Shown here piece by piece: positions 9,413 to 20,270 of a stretch of DNA of 64,000 bases. Numbering within the stretch: position 1 is the first letter of the stretch; every line of letters starts with the position of its first letter. Origin of the DNA: Paulownia fortunei (Eukaryota; Streptophyta; Magnoliopsida; Lamiales; Paulowniaceae); contig CM033121.1 in NCBI GenBank assembly GCA_019321725.1, positions 8,928,001-8,992,000 on the forward strand, read 5' to 3'. The position numbers were made by a program, and so were the translations under genes. The notes beneath the pieces are model-generated. The model searched no databases. It was not told the DNA's origin and worked only from the letters and a program-made list of their open reading frames with translations.

Positions 9413-9917
9413 TGTTGAATATTTAAGCCCAATAAGGGTATTTTTGTCATTTTATTTTTTGTCTATTTTGTTATTTTACAGTAGAATTCTTCAATGTGAA
9501 GTAGCCTTAATTTTTGACTGATTTTTGAAAAACCAAAATCAGCTTAAGTCGATTTATTGTTTGCTGAAAATCTGTTCAAACCCTAAAACAGTGCAGCAAT
9601 ATATATGTAGTAAGAAAACAACTGAAATTGAGAGAAAGAGGGTAGATAATATTTGCTGGTGCTACAAGAAACAAAGTGTTGTAGCACTGGTTGTAATTCC
9701 TCCCAATTATTCAATACATTGGTGAGTTTGTGATTTGTTTAATTCATTCACTGTGTTGCTGGAATTATCATATTTTTCCTCTGTCATTAAAGTCTTGTGC
9801 TTTGAGACTTTATCCAAGTGTTGCCGATATTACAAATTTGATAGTTGCTTCTGTTGCTTTGTAACTTCACTTCTAGCCATAATTTATTGGTTGATTTGAT
9901 TTCTTAGTCTTGAAACA
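9413..9917 (+). repeat. Copia-2 5' LTR, about 505 bp
   Basis: It starts TGTTGAATATTTAAGCCC and most likely ends CTTGAAACA, 12 bases before the primer site. With no second copy in the window the right end is an estimate. Confidence 0.7.
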
Positions 9918-9929
9918 CCGAATAAAATT

Positions 9930-9945
9930 TGGCACCAGAGCTGGC
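9930..9945 (+). other. Copia-2 primer binding site
   Basis: TGGCACCAGAGCTGGC resembles the tRNA-iMet site TGGTATCAGAGC with two or three changes. Confidence 0.7.
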
Positions 9946-10041
9946 TTTCAATTCTACTGGGGGATTTCTACTGAAGAAAGGTTATAGGTGTTGCCTTTGA
10001 AATAGAATTGGGGGTTTTGTTGCTGCTATCTTTCTATATAA

Positions 10042-10760
10042 ATGGCCTCTACAGTGAACTTCATTCAATCCCAAACTCCTAGATTGGAGAAAAATAATTA
10101 TGGGAATTGGAGCATTCAAATGAAAGTATTACTGCAATCACAAGATTTGTGGGATATTATTGAACAAGGTTACAACGAACCTGTTTCACAAGAAGAGGAG
10201 GATAAATTAACAAATAATCAGAGGAATGCACTCAGGGATGCCAGGAAAAAAGATAAAAAGGCTTTGTTCAATATTTATCAAGGAATTGATAAGATAACTT
10301 TTGAGAAATTTTCTGCAGCGACAACTTCGAAGAAGGCTTGGGAACTTCTGAAAAATTCTTACACTGATGTGGACAAAGCAATTAGAGTTCGACTTCAAGT
10401 TTTGCGAGGAGAATTTGAAGGAATTAGTATGAATGAATCTGAACCAATCTCTGAATATTTTACAAGAACTTTGGTGATTGTGAACCAAATGGGAAGAAAC
10501 GACAAGCAAATTGATAATGTTCGAGTGGTTGAAAAGATTTTAAGATCTTTAACTATAAAATTTGAGCATGTTGTGGCAGCTATAGAAGAGTCAAAGGATC
10601 TCAATGGGCTGACAATTGATCAATTGTCGAGTACACATTAAGTGCATGAGCAACGCATGAAGAAAAAGGCCACCACCTCCCTTGAGCAAGCTCTCCAAGC
10701 GAAGCACTCTGTTAAAGAAGATAAATAATATGAAGTTGGAATATCCTGAGGTGGAAGGAG
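10042..10760 (+). pseudogene. Copia-2 gag
   Basis: The ATG at 10042 gives MASTVNFIQSQTPRLEKNNY, then GNWSIQMKVLLQSQDLWDII, a standard copia Gag start. The UBN2-type core has KKAWELLKNSYT and VRLQVLRGEFEGI, then SEYFTRTLVIVNQM and VVEKILRSLTIKFEHVVAAI. The 199-codon stretch ends at TAA 10639, where related proteins go on with HEQRMKKK; that sequence follows directly (10646-10669), so this stop is a single lesion. The Gag part is unusually well kept. Confidence 0.92.
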
Positions 10761-11507
10761 TTTTAGCAACCGTGGTCGAGGTTGAGGATATCAAGGTAGA
10801 GGATGGCGCAATAATGTATTTCAAGAAAGAGAAGTAGGGAATAATTACAATAATGGTAGAAGAGCTCAAAATTTTAACACTCAAAGAGGACATGGAAGAG
10901 GATCAATAAGGGGTCTCAGTAATCAATTCTCAAACTCTCAAGGTTATGACAAAAACAAAATTGAATGCTATAGTTTCCACAGACCTGAGCACTATAGTTA
11001 TGAATGCCAAGCAAAACAGAGTGATGAAATAGACAAGCAAGTGAATTACGTTGATGCAGAAAATCAACATATTGGACCGACATTGTTATTTGCTTATAAT
11101 GGCCATGAAGGAAATTATGAGAATGCATGGTCTCTTGACATTGGAGCTAGCAACCATTCGTGTGAAAAAAAGAAGTTTGTGGAACTTGATGAAGCTGCAC
11201 AAGGAAATGTTACCTTTGGCGACTCCTCTAAAGTTCCAATGAAAGGTAAAGGTAAAATTTTAATTCAGCACAAGAATAAAAATTATGATTATATATCTGA
11301 TGTTTATTATGTTAATGCGATGAAAAGTAATAACATTATTATGAAGAACTTTCATTTGACAATTAAAGTTGCTCGTGATAATTTGATAGCTCATGTGAGG
11401 ATGTCCAAAGAACATAATGTTTTCTCTAAATATTGAGCATGATATAATTAAGTGTTTGAAACCAATTTTTAAAGATGAATCTGGGTTATGGCACTTACGA
11501 TTTGGAC
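10761..11507 (+). pseudogene. Copia-2 zinc knuckle, protease and start of GAG-pre-integrase
   Basis: A Gly/Arg/Asn-rich tail (NNYNNGRRAQNFNTQRGHGR) leads to CYSFHRPEHYSYEC near 10967, a zinc knuckle whose second Cys is changed. The protease has SLDIGASNHSC near 11132, so the DSG triplet reads DIG. FGDSSKVPMKGKGKILI and YISDVYYVNAMKSNNI follow. After a stop at 11434 the next frame gives LKPIFKDESGLWHLRFG and the element ends. Confidence 0.85.
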
Positions 11508-12148
11508 GTAGGGAAGGGGAGAGAAGGCTTCAGAGAGAACCATCATTTTTCCTCATATTTTTTTTTAGCTTAGATGTGTTAAAATCAAGACACTATGTAA
11601 GTAGGGTTATTTGCACATACTTTCCTTGCAAACACCCCCCGCAAATAGGATCCTCTATTCCAAATGACATTTTATCTTCTATTCTAATATCACCAATACA
11701 AGTCAAATGTGTATTGATAATACCATTTTATACACTTGACATGTATTAATGATATTAGAATAGATGTAAAATCTTCCATCGAGGGTTTGATTTTTGGCAT
11801 CTATGTTTTATAAGATTTGAACTCTTGACAAATAGCCTCTCTATCATTATTTAATTGAACATTCTAATTAAATTTTATAATAAGACTAATATACCCAAGT
11901 CCCTTATACTTATGTAATAGTAAGTCAAAAATTTAAAACAAACTAATTTCATAGTTGTTTTAATTCACTTTTAAAGCTCACTCTACTTTACTTTTTCCAA
12001 AAATAATGAATTTTTTCACTTGTATGGATTAGGGGTGTTTTGATCTTTCCATAAAATATTTTTAGAATATTTGATCAAACTGCGATGGAAGGGAGGTCTT
12101 TACTAATAACTCATGCTACAGAGAAGATGGATGTCAAAAGATAAGACC
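11508..12148. other. Non-coding DNA between Copia-2 and Tat-B, with a foldback repeat
   Basis: I recognise no gene. The stretch is AT-rich. The hairpin at 11668-11773 is listed separately. The last five bases before Tat-B plus its edge (12149-12153, TTATG) are its target duplication. Confidence 0.6.
11668..11773. repeat. Foldback (MITE-like) inverted repeat, ~106 bp
   Basis: The left arm contains CTATTCTAATATCA and AATACAAGTCAAATGTGTA. The right arm is nearly its reverse complement, TATACACTTGACATGTATT and TGATATTAGAATAG. Arms are about 45 bases with few mismatches and a loop of about 13. This could be a small MITE or a decayed foldback; no target duplication is obvious. Confidence 0.7.
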
Positions 12149-12153
12149 TTATG

Positions 12154-12514
12154 TGATGTGGTTGAACCTTGGATCTTTTTAAATCTTTAAGAGACATCTC
12201 TTCACGATCTTCCTCCTCGTACTGAAGTGAATGTTGGATAGGGTCCTACCTGCTATACTAATAAATGATTTGGGGTCCCTGGATATCATCTAATGCTCAA
12301 GTCAGTAATAGAGCTAGAGAAAGTGAATGTCTAATAAAAAAGGCATATGTCAAAATGGTGGAGAATGAGACTGCATATAGGTAAAAGTCAGAAGGTGTAA
12401 TATTGTATGAATGGTGTATGGACCATTAGGGCTTCGTGAGCCTATGAACTTAGGCCATCCTTCTTAGGCCTCATGGTCTCAGTCTTTGGGCCGTTGTTTG
12501 ATTGCGGTCCATCA
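12154..12514 (-). repeat. Tat-B 3' LTR, 361 bp
   Basis: On the plus strand it runs from TGATGTGGTTGAACC to GGTCCATCA. It is followed inside the element by a pyrimidine-rich stretch, the complement of the expected purine tract. Confidence 0.9.
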
Positions 12515-13840
12515 TTAGCTTCTTAGCCACAACCTCTCTATCTTGTAAGTTTTGTTGGAGTGAGGTTAGCTAAGAGTAAATTATTTTTTTGACAGGACTT
12601 AGCTAGCCATGGTGTGACATATAAAATTTGATTGGTGCAGGCGTACACACTTAATCAGATTACATATTAGTTACTTGGTTACCATTTTTTTAAGTATCTA
12701 GGGAAGTCTTAACATGAGATAAGCAAGTAGATGGCAACAATAGGTGTACGATTTTCGATGGTACACATGTGGCCTATGTTGATCATTTGGCTTAACTTGG
12801 GATGTTGAGATACAACCTAAGTTGAGTATTCAGTTCTCGACTTGTATCATCAAGTTGTAATCAGGCTTGACTTGGGTTGTTGAGATTTTTAGGTTGAGCT
12901 CTTGGCTTGACCTAGGCAATTCAGATGCTCTACTTTAAGTGGTGGTCCTGTTTCTATAGTCTACCTTGAAGGAAGTTTTCCCCAGATGATTGAGATGATT
13001 CTTGATTTCTCTTTGTTTGACTAAGTCCTTAGGTCAAGAGAGCTTTATTTTGATCTTGTTGAGTTTTATGTCGAGAAAGCTTTATCTCGCCTCATTCCTA
13101 AATTTTAGGTTAATGAAGCTTTGTTTTAGCTTCTCTTCTTTGAGCTTGTGAGTCAAGGAGTGTTTATGATGTTTGAATGAGTTTTATACATTACCACTAT
13201 CCTTAGGTGAAAAGCTTGTGTCTTTTGGAGCCAACATTACTTTCTTGGCTTAGCAAAGTCATCTCGACTTTGAGGCTTGACTATTTGAAAATAATCCCCT
13301 AGGAAAAAGTTGGTGACCACCAAGAGCATCTATTTTGTCCGTTAGTTTTGAGCGAACCACTTTTTATTAGGAGCATTATGTCTTTGGTCCCTTTTTCATT
13401 GGAGGCAACATAACTTTTGAGTATACGTTTGCCGATGTATAGCCTCTTAGAGATAGCATGTTGTAAAGGTTTAACACCTCCAGCCAGGATTTCAAAATTT
13501 TAGTTTAGGCCATCCTCTTAGAAATTTTGCTCTGGCATTGCTCATCTTGTGTCTAAATTATGCTCGAGCGAGACATGGCTTATTCTAGGGTCAAGTTCTG
13601 CCCAAAGGAACTACTTTATAATGTATGTTGTTCCAGTTCTCAAACTTGTGAAATTCTTGATATTCCTGTCTCTAGAAAAATTGGAGTTTTTTGAAGTTAG
13701 GCTTCACTAACATTAGGGGATAAGTCCTAATATTCTTGGGGTAGGATTTATACTCTCGCTCTTAGAGAGTGCTGCTTAGGAGGCTCTGAGACTAATTATA
13801 TATTTTTTGACCTCAAAAGAGGTTTTCCATACTTCTACAA
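12515..13840. repeat. Tat-B 3' non-coding region with degenerate repeats
   Basis: There is no readable frame. Loose repeats of GGCTTGACTTGGG, TTGTTGAGA and GGTTGAGCTC occur between 12780 and 12940, and related GTTGAGCCATTAGCTCAACC stretches return near 14580-14760. They resemble worn tandem arrays of the kind seen in Tat-A. Confidence 0.5.
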
Positions 13841-13841
13841 C

Positions 13842-14100
13842 TTAACTTTTGTTCACAACTTCAAGGATGGAGTTTGTGATCTCCAGAGCCAACCATTTCT
13901 TTCTTGGCTTTGAGGGAGTCACTTCTACTTCTGGGGCTTGATTCTTATTGATAATCTCAAGGGATTGACTATTGTCAACAATCTCAAGAAAGGAGTTTGT
14001 GATATTTGGAGCCAACCATTGCTTTCTTTGCTTCAAAGAAGTCATTTCTACTTTTGGGTTTTAACTCTCATTGATAACCTCGAGGAAGAATAAGAAGACA
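13842..14100 (-). repeat. Two-copy 123-bp tandem repeat readable as a 41-residue repeat
   Basis: GGAGTTTGTGAT at 13869 recurs at 13992, a 123-base period. On the minus strand the copies read QWLAPNITNSFLEIVDNS and KWLALEITNSILEVVNKS and stay open for 67 codons. A poorer third copy lies near 13230-13280. No known domain is recognised. Confidence 0.7.
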
Positions 14101-15820
14101 CTAGCCTCCTACTTTCTAGTAAACCATAGTAGGGCTTGTAAGAGAGCAAGTTTCATCATGTTTGGGCATAACCCATCTTTGGGGATTACATAAGTCTTGA
14201 GTGTAGAGGTTTTGAGACACTTGGACCTTTGAAATATTTATCGCAAAAGATCATTTTTTATTGTCTCTTTCTCTCACTCTTGCCTTGTTTTTTTTTCTTG
14301 TTAGGACATTATGTTGAACACATGGGGGGAGAGTTCTTGATTGTCAAAATCTTAAGGAAAAAATTCACACCTTAGTAGAAAATATAGAAGGTGACCTACC
14401 ACCGCCCGTACATTATCGCACCGCCACCAGTGATGATGTAAGCCCGGAGGCTCTCTAGGTCATTGGGTCAAGCAGTAGTCTCATCTTGCATGTCCAATCC
14501 TACAGAGGGGGGCACCTTCATATAGTTAGACCTGGCCTTAAGTAGAGATAGGTCGAGCCGACTCACAAAGGTATGCTGCCATAACTCCAATTAGAGCCAT
14601 TGGCTTGACCTGCTCGTTACTGGTTGATGCAGGTTGAGCCATTAGCTCAACCTTCCTTCACAATTTAAACCACATTGGTGGCATCTCTTGAGGTAGTGCT
14701 AATGCATTTCTAGGTTGAGCATTTGGCTCAACCAGGTCTTATTGGTGGAGCTTTGGGTCGAGCTTGTAGCTTGCGTAGATGCCCTTATGAGTCTTTAGAG
14801 CATGGTTATTTCTCCTTATATGAGGAATGAGCATCAAGAGTCTTGATGATCTCGATATAATCATAACATTGGGGGTTGAGAGTGCTTTTCTAGACAACTA
14901 ATCTAGTCAATAGTGTGCTCGAGCTATAGATGTTGACCATTGCGACACTTTTTTAACTCGTAGGGACTTAATTTTATGTTGTGATTAGATTAACTTGTCC
15001 TCCTACCACAAGTTTGTCCTTGAGTGTGGGGCATATCGTCATAGGTGTTAGTTGATTCTGATGTAGTAGTGAACTTACCTTTGGCACTTTACTCCAACTT
15101 CTTCGATGTTCTTTGAGGGCTTGCATCACTGTATTGAAAAGCATGGTCTACCCGTGACCCTGGACAACTTATATCCTTTATTTGGGGTGTAGAGGGTTCC
15201 CAACAAGTCACACTTCTATTTCCACCCTCATATGGGGTACAAATTCTTTGGTAGTTATTTCATATCTCGATGGCCTTGAAGATAGATGTCCTTTGATATT
15301 TAGGCTAATGGTTGGGAATTCTCGATAGAGTAAATTAGTTCTCTTTGGAAGATTCATCATCATAAGGTTCACCATAACCTCCAACTCTAGTTTACAACAG
15401 TGGTGTTGTTTGAGACTATGTTTGATGCTAGAGATTTATTATCCGTTGCTATAAATTTATTCTTCTTTGGTGGCATCCTTGAAGCGTGAGATTAGAGTTA
15501 GTGAATAGAGGTTTTGATTGTGTCGTTGTGATATTATTATGCTCTTGGAGCATCAGATCCCATGTTTGGATAACAAAGTTGCTATTGTGGAGGATACACC
15601 TACAATGCATGTTGCTATGGGGGAGAGAGGCACCCTAGATACCATGGCTACAAGATAACCCCCTAGAGCTAGCTCGTTAAGTAGATATATGACCTGCACA
15701 ATAAACTTAGATTGTTCTGTTATTAATTTTCATGTTATACATGTTCATAGACTTGTGTTGGTTGAGTTTTTAGACTTAGTCAATTTTTAATCTGTGTTTG
15801 CTTATTCCACAACACTTTTG
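14101..15820. other. Tat-B internal DNA without clear coding
   Basis: Apart from the possible antisense remnant at 15060-15310 I see no readable domain. The region includes a CCACCGCCC stretch near 14400 and GGTTGAGC-type repeats. Confidence 0.5.
15060..15310 (+). pseudogene. Possible remnant of the Tat-B antisense frame
   Basis: The plus strand, antisense to Tat-B, reads FFEGLHHCIEKHGLPVTLDN, then LYPLFGV, a stop, RVPNKSHFYFHPHMGYKFF and SYFISRWP. The mix of short hydrophobic stretches and F/W/P residues recalls the antisense protein region of Tat elements, and the position between the 3' LTR and integrase fits. The match is by eye only and the frame is broken, so this is tentative. Confidence 0.3.
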
Positions 15821-15825
15821 CTTAA

Positions 15826-17441
15826 TGATAAAAATTTAAAAGTGTATAATTAATTAGAATTTATATGATTTTCACTTTGAAATTATCATTTGAACTCCTA
15901 ATTAAGGTATTTTTTATGTTTTAAGAATAAAATGGGAAATCAACATAAAAAAATGAGATAAAAAAGTTTTATATTCTTTTGTGTAGGTTTTAGAGAAACT
16001 GGTGTAACTTTTAATTATGAAATAATTTTGAATTAATTCTTGAGGCTATAGATTGATAAGTCATTCATCTATAAGTTCATGCAGACTTTAGATCCCATAC
16101 TAAATGTGTAAGGATCAAAGAAGTTAGATTACAAGTGGTTGTACAAAATGGATCGCAAAAAAAAAAATCGAATCAGAGTTAAGCCTAATCCTGACCTAGT
16201 TTACCAATTGGGTCATATTTCTTAAAAACAAAATGATTTTGGGCTAAAATTTGGATATATTATACAAAAGAGATAGATAAACAAGTTTGTTAAAGACAAA
16301 ATGGTGAGACAATATTTCAAAATGGTTAATAAACATTCTGCGTTGCTGATGTTAAAAGATGACTCTTGAACATGATTCGGTAATTTGACCATATCTTCCT
16401 CATCTGGTAGCCAAATTTTACAAATGATATATGAAAATGTATCCTAAAACAAAGATATACAATCTTTATTCTTTACTAATCATCAAAATAAGAATGTATC
16501 TAGCTGAAAGATTCAATTCAATTGGATATTTGAAATTTTAAAGGATTTGGTGTATCAACTTACCAACTAGCATACCACTTGATTGTTTAACTCCTCCATT
16601 ATATGTTTGGCTTCTATCATGTTTCAAGCACTATAAATAGGCCATTTATTAAGCTTGTAAGAGTGGGGAGGGGGGTAGATGGTTTCTTTAAGCTAAGTTT
16701 TCTAGTAGTAATGTAATATATTCTGTAGTTTATCTTCTATTTTTAGTCTTTTATACTTTTATTATGTCTTTCTAAATTTTATTTTGTTGAGGAAAAAGGG
16801 TAAACCTCTTGATGGAGGAAGATGAACGGTTATACAGGTAGAAAATGTTTAAGTGTGTTGTACTATTATTTTACTTTTTAATCTGAATCTTACTTGCTTT
16901 GTGGTGATTCTTGATTTATGTATCACTAATAATACAAAAAATACTTGGGTGCATTTATCTAGACGTTTGGTTTTACTACACTAATCGCTAACGTGAAACT
17001 TTGATTTGTTGTAGATAAAAGTAAGTGTGTATATATACTTGATTCCGTAAACTAGTGTTGACGTTAAGAAATAATTTATAAATAGTAAAACAATATCATG
17101 ATTGCCTTATTGTATGAGCTATTTGATAACATCTTTCCATTGGAACTTTCATTATGCATAGATTCTAATAGTGTCAATTAGAAGAGGTAAAAAGAATTAA
17201 TAATCATTCATTTATCCAAAATTCAAGAGCAGATCCCTAATTCTCAGTAATTTTATTACCTTATTTTTTTATTTATAGAATATATTATATTTTTTATATT
17301 CTAAATCACATAAATCTCAGTATTTTTTTTTAGAATTATAATCCTGAAATCTTCAAACAACTTCCTTATGAATCGACCTTGGACTCACAAGAAATACGTG
17401 ACACAACCTCCCATTGGGTGTGCAATCTTAAAGTTGTAGCA
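15826..17441 (+). repeat. Diverged solo LTR of the TGATAAGTGCAT family, 1616 bp
   Basis: The right end GTTGTAGCA at 17441 and its upstream region match the solo LTRs at 23046 and 54899: CTATAAATAGGCCAT near 16631, AAGGGTAAACCTCTTGATGG near 16797, and a CTTCCT..GAATCGACCTTGGACTCAC block near 17362. The right flank is CTTGA; 1616 bases to the left, CTTAA precedes TGATAAAAATTT. Four of five bases agree, and the length fits the other copies (1576 and 1610). The left end is therefore probable, not certain. The first 300 bases are strongly diverged. Confidence 0.75.
16632..16640 (+). promoter_or_regulatory. TATA box of the solo LTR at 15826
   Basis: TATAAATAG sits in a context (ACTATAAATAGGCCAT) shared with the LTRs at 23782 and 55671. 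It is among the best-kept stretches in this family. Confidence 0.6.
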
Positions 17442-17446
17442 CTTGA

Positions 17447-17974
17447 GATGTTTGCTTACTTTTAGGTATATCTTGCTTTATACACTTAGTTTTATGTTTT
17501 TATTAACTTAATATTCATTATGTTTTGTGCTTTATCAAGCCTGTGGTTAAGAAAGTCGGTGTGACTTGTCAAGTTTGTGATTAAGAAATCAGTATGACTT
17601 CTCAAGTATTTCATCTTAAGAGAATTCCTAGGATGTGTTTTGTCTTTGACCTTAAAAAATAAGTCGAGTTGTGGATTCTAGGGTTGAGCTGGCCAAGCTC
17701 ATTATTGACCTCAAGAGAATCTCATCAAACTTCTAAGGTCATGGCATTGCTTAAATGCGTAGGATACATCCGCATAGAAGTAGCAACGCAATTGAAAATT
17801 TACTTGGTTTGTAAATAACACAAGTTATTCACCTCTAGGGACGTGATAATAGAAATAAAAAAAATGTTCCTAGTAAACAAATCAAACAAACTATTGGCTA
17901 TGTTGGGCATAATACAAATGATAATCTTATTGATGGCCCTCACGGGCATAACTTTTCAATAAGTACTACCTCCA
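17447..17974. other. Tat-B internal DNA with a short tandem repeat
   Basis: Two 34-bp copies starting GTGGTTAAGAAAG and GTGATTAAGAAAT lie at 17543 and 17577. Nothing else is recognised. Confidence 0.5.
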
Positions 17975-18400
17975 TGTCCTTACTAGTTGAATTATGTAAG
18001 GTTGGCTATATTCCAAGTGTGTGGTATAATTCTTCCATCCACTTGTTATAGCTCATATGCTCCTATATTTACTATCTCGGTCACCTTGTAAGATCATTTC
18101 CGCTGGGGGTCCAATTTTCTATGGGGGCGAGTAATGTTGGCTTTTCTCATTGCTTGGTCTCCAACTTGGGGAATCTTCAGGCGTACCTGCTGGTAGGCTT
18201 CTTTGCCGTCATTGCTCTATATGTCTTCGATTGGGAAGATGCCCATTTTCTTAGGAAAGTTATGGTTCTCTCATTGATAACTAGCTTGAAGTTGGTGTTA
18301 GTCCTTGTAGCCTTAGTTGCAGCGTATGAGAGTAGCTCGATGACCTTGAGTTTTTTGATGGCCTCTAGTCTCTCATCGTTAAGCTTATTCTTTATTTCCC
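17975..18400 (-). pseudogene. Tat-B integrase C-terminal region, broken
   Basis: Minus-strand reading gives LNDERLEAIKKLKVIELLSY near 18390, matching the helix before the integrase C-terminal domain. YKVTEIVNIGAYEL near 18090 and IPHTWNIANLT near 17990 follow, as in the end of gypsy Pol (WEGPYKVT..PGAY.L and PRTWN..NLK). Tyr and Leu at the key sites remain; stops lie between. No catalytic core is visible upstream. Confidence 0.75.
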
Positions 18401-18444
18401 TAGTAGCACTTCAATCTTGCATCTATTCTTTAAAGAACACATAG

Positions 18445-19870
18445 TTGTTTGCTAGCCTTTATCTAGTGCGAGCTTGCTCTTGACATCTTTGCTTTTCATT
18501 ACCTATGCACAAAGCATTGGCTTTTCCTACTTTTTGGGGTGGGAAACTTCATCTTCATTGTTTTTCTTGATCTGGGAATAGAGTTGGATGACCATGGAGT
18601 TGGGTGATGTTGTGAGCTAAAGTACGGGGGTGGCTTAACTATTGAGTCTGCCAATCAGGATGCTAAGTTGGTCGAGGTGTGGTGGGTTGAGTCTATCTAA
18701 TTTGGAATAAATCTAAGGATATGTGCTGACTTTAGCTTCATAAAAGTGCTCTCCTAAGGAAGCCCTTGCTCTCATTTTGGAGTGTGCTCTAGATTGGGTA
18801 TTTGTTAAGGAACTCCGTTTCAAGTGGACGTGCTTGTTGTAGTATTAGAGGAGTGTGCTCAAGGAGAGATGCTTATTACTGAGCTGGAAAATGCATTCTG
18901 GGATAAAGTGCTAAGTGTATCGATTTCTCCATAGCTCACATCCTCTTTATTAAGGGCTCTTTTTATTTTTGATTTATTTCATAAAGTTAAGACTTACCCT
19001 CCCTTGCACCCAGGAGGGGTAGCCATTCTATTCGTACATATCTGGTAAAGAGGCCCATGAGATAACTTGATCCCATAGAGGTTCGCTTGCATTACTAAAG
19101 ATTGTGTTATGCAATCTTTAACAGGTGATTGCAATACTATGAACTACTCTAGGCACGCTCTTAAATGTTACCACTTTAGATGATTGTCGTTAAGCCTCTT
19201 TGACTTCTTATAATTAAGTACTTTGATGACTTACCATGAGTTGAGCTTCTTACAGGTAGATGTTTTAACATATTATCATGAGTGTGTTGAACACTTTATA
19301 CAGATAGTTTCTTTGATTTTCATTAACAATGCTTGGTAAGGTTTTCTTATTTCACTTTAGTTTAGTCACTTTTAACGGTCGAGAAATTGTCCAAGCCCAA
19401 ACTTCTCTGCTTCATTCCAAAGGGTTGTTGATAGAGTGTTATACTTGTATGCATTTGTGAGGACCACTGGGGTGCGGGCTTTTGAGGCTGAGAAGGTGCA
19501 AGCTTCTCAGGTTGCAAGATACAAGCTCTTGAGAACTCGTGGGCATGAGCCTTTTAAGTAGCAAAAATGCAAGCTATGGAGGTCGCAAGGGTTCAGGTTC
19601 CTTAGGCCTCAAGGATGTGAGCTTCAACTCAACAAATGTTGTTCTTGCTATTGTGGGCCATAGCCATTATCTCACCTATTATGAGGTATCCTCTATCGAT
19701 GTCGGGGGTCCAATTAGGTGATTTGCATGCTATCACTCCAGTGGGTTCCTCTCATCATGGAGATGAAAAATCATGTCGATGGTGAAAACTTTCATAATGG
19801 TTACTATGGTTGGGGTCATGAGCACCGACTTATTAAGTCTAAACTTTCTTAGTCAGCTTAGTGTCGAGGT
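18445..19870. other. Tat-B 5' internal DNA, probably decayed gag
   Basis: This 1.4-kb stretch lies where gag should be on the minus strand. I could not recognise a Gag core, protease, RT or integrase core in it, so most of pol was lost. The GGCTTGGGTGTGAGCTT-like repeats near 19470-19620 are unexplained. Confidence 0.45.
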
Positions 19871-19871
19871 A

Positions 19872-19892
19872 GGTTTCCCACAAATAGTACCA
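19872..19892 (-). other. Tat-B primer binding site, mutated
   Basis: The minus strand reads TGGTACTATTTGTGGGAAAC directly inside the right LTR. It resembles TGGCGCCGTTTGTGGGAAAC of Tat elements with a few changes, and sets the element on the minus strand. Confidence 0.65.
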
Positions 19893-19895
19893 AAA

Positions 19896-20265
19896 TGATG
19901 TTGTCAAATTTTGGATCTCTTTCAATCTTAGAGAGGTGTCTCTTATGATTTTTCTTCTCATGTAGAAGTGAGTGATATGGTCATTTATGTAACATAAATA
20001 AATAGTTAGCGGTCCCCGAATTTACCTTGGTATTATCCCTTCGATGCACAAGTTAGTAATACAGCTAGAGAGAGTGAATGTCTAATAAAAATGGCATACC
20101 TCAAAATGGTGGAGAATGAGGGTAATTATCGGTAAATGTATGAGGATGTAATCTTGTGTGGAGGTGTATGGACCATAAGAGCTTTTAGAGCTTGTGTAGG
20201 CTTGGGCTATTCTTCTTGGGCCTCAGGAATTTGCCTTTGGGTAGTTGTTGGATTGTGGCCCATCA
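19896..20265 (-). repeat. Tat-B 5' LTR, 370 bp
   Basis: The plus strand runs from TGATGTTGTCAAATTTTGG to GGCCCATCA, then the duplication TTATG. It aligns throughout with 12154-12514, with many substitutions. Confidence 0.9.
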
Positions 20266-20270
20266 TTATG

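Larger units (their letters stand above)
9413..11507 (+). mobile_element. Copia-2: 5' half of a Ty1/copia element, truncated
   Basis: It holds a 5' LTR, a primer site, gag, a zinc knuckle, protease and the start of GAG-pre-integrase. The reading stops at GLWHLRFG near 11507, a motif that normally continues into GAG-pre-integrase and integrase, and unrelated DNA follows. No 3' LTR is seen. It interrupts the LINE at 9412; the bases before it (ATAAT) would be the target duplication. Confidence 0.88.
12154..20265 (-). mobile_element. Tat-B: degenerate gypsy (Tat-type) element with nested solo LTR
   Basis: Direct LTRs at 12154-12514 and 19896-20265 share GCTAGAGAAAGTGAATGTCT and CAAAATGGTGGAGAATGAG (one or two changes between copies). 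Both start TGATGT and end CCATCA. TTATG flanks the element on both sides (12149-12153 and 20266-20270). The minus-strand primer site next to the right LTR sets the orientation. Inside, only the integrase C-terminal region is recognisable; most of gag-pol is gone or unreadable. A ~1.6-kb solo LTR lies at 15826-17441. LTR divergence is clear, so the element is old. Confidence 0.92.

Noticed and set aside
10207..10893. Minus-strand frames of about 100 codons in Copia-2
   Set aside because: They are antisense shadows of a clear plus-strand Gag.
13842..14045. Possible host gene fragment
   Set aside because: It lies inside Tat-B between its LTRs and consists of two tandem repeats; no start context or introns.
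16054..16066. TGATAAGTCATTC as the left end of the diverged solo LTR
   Set aside because: It would make the LTR only 1388 bp and is not preceded directly by the duplication; TGATAAAAATTT at 15826 with CTTAA before it fits length and flank better.
18121..18444. 107-codon plus-strand frame with hydrophobic stretches, like a membrane protein
   Set aside because: The opposite strand reads as the integrase C-terminal region of Tat-B; the hydrophobic look comes from complementing Lys/Glu codons.
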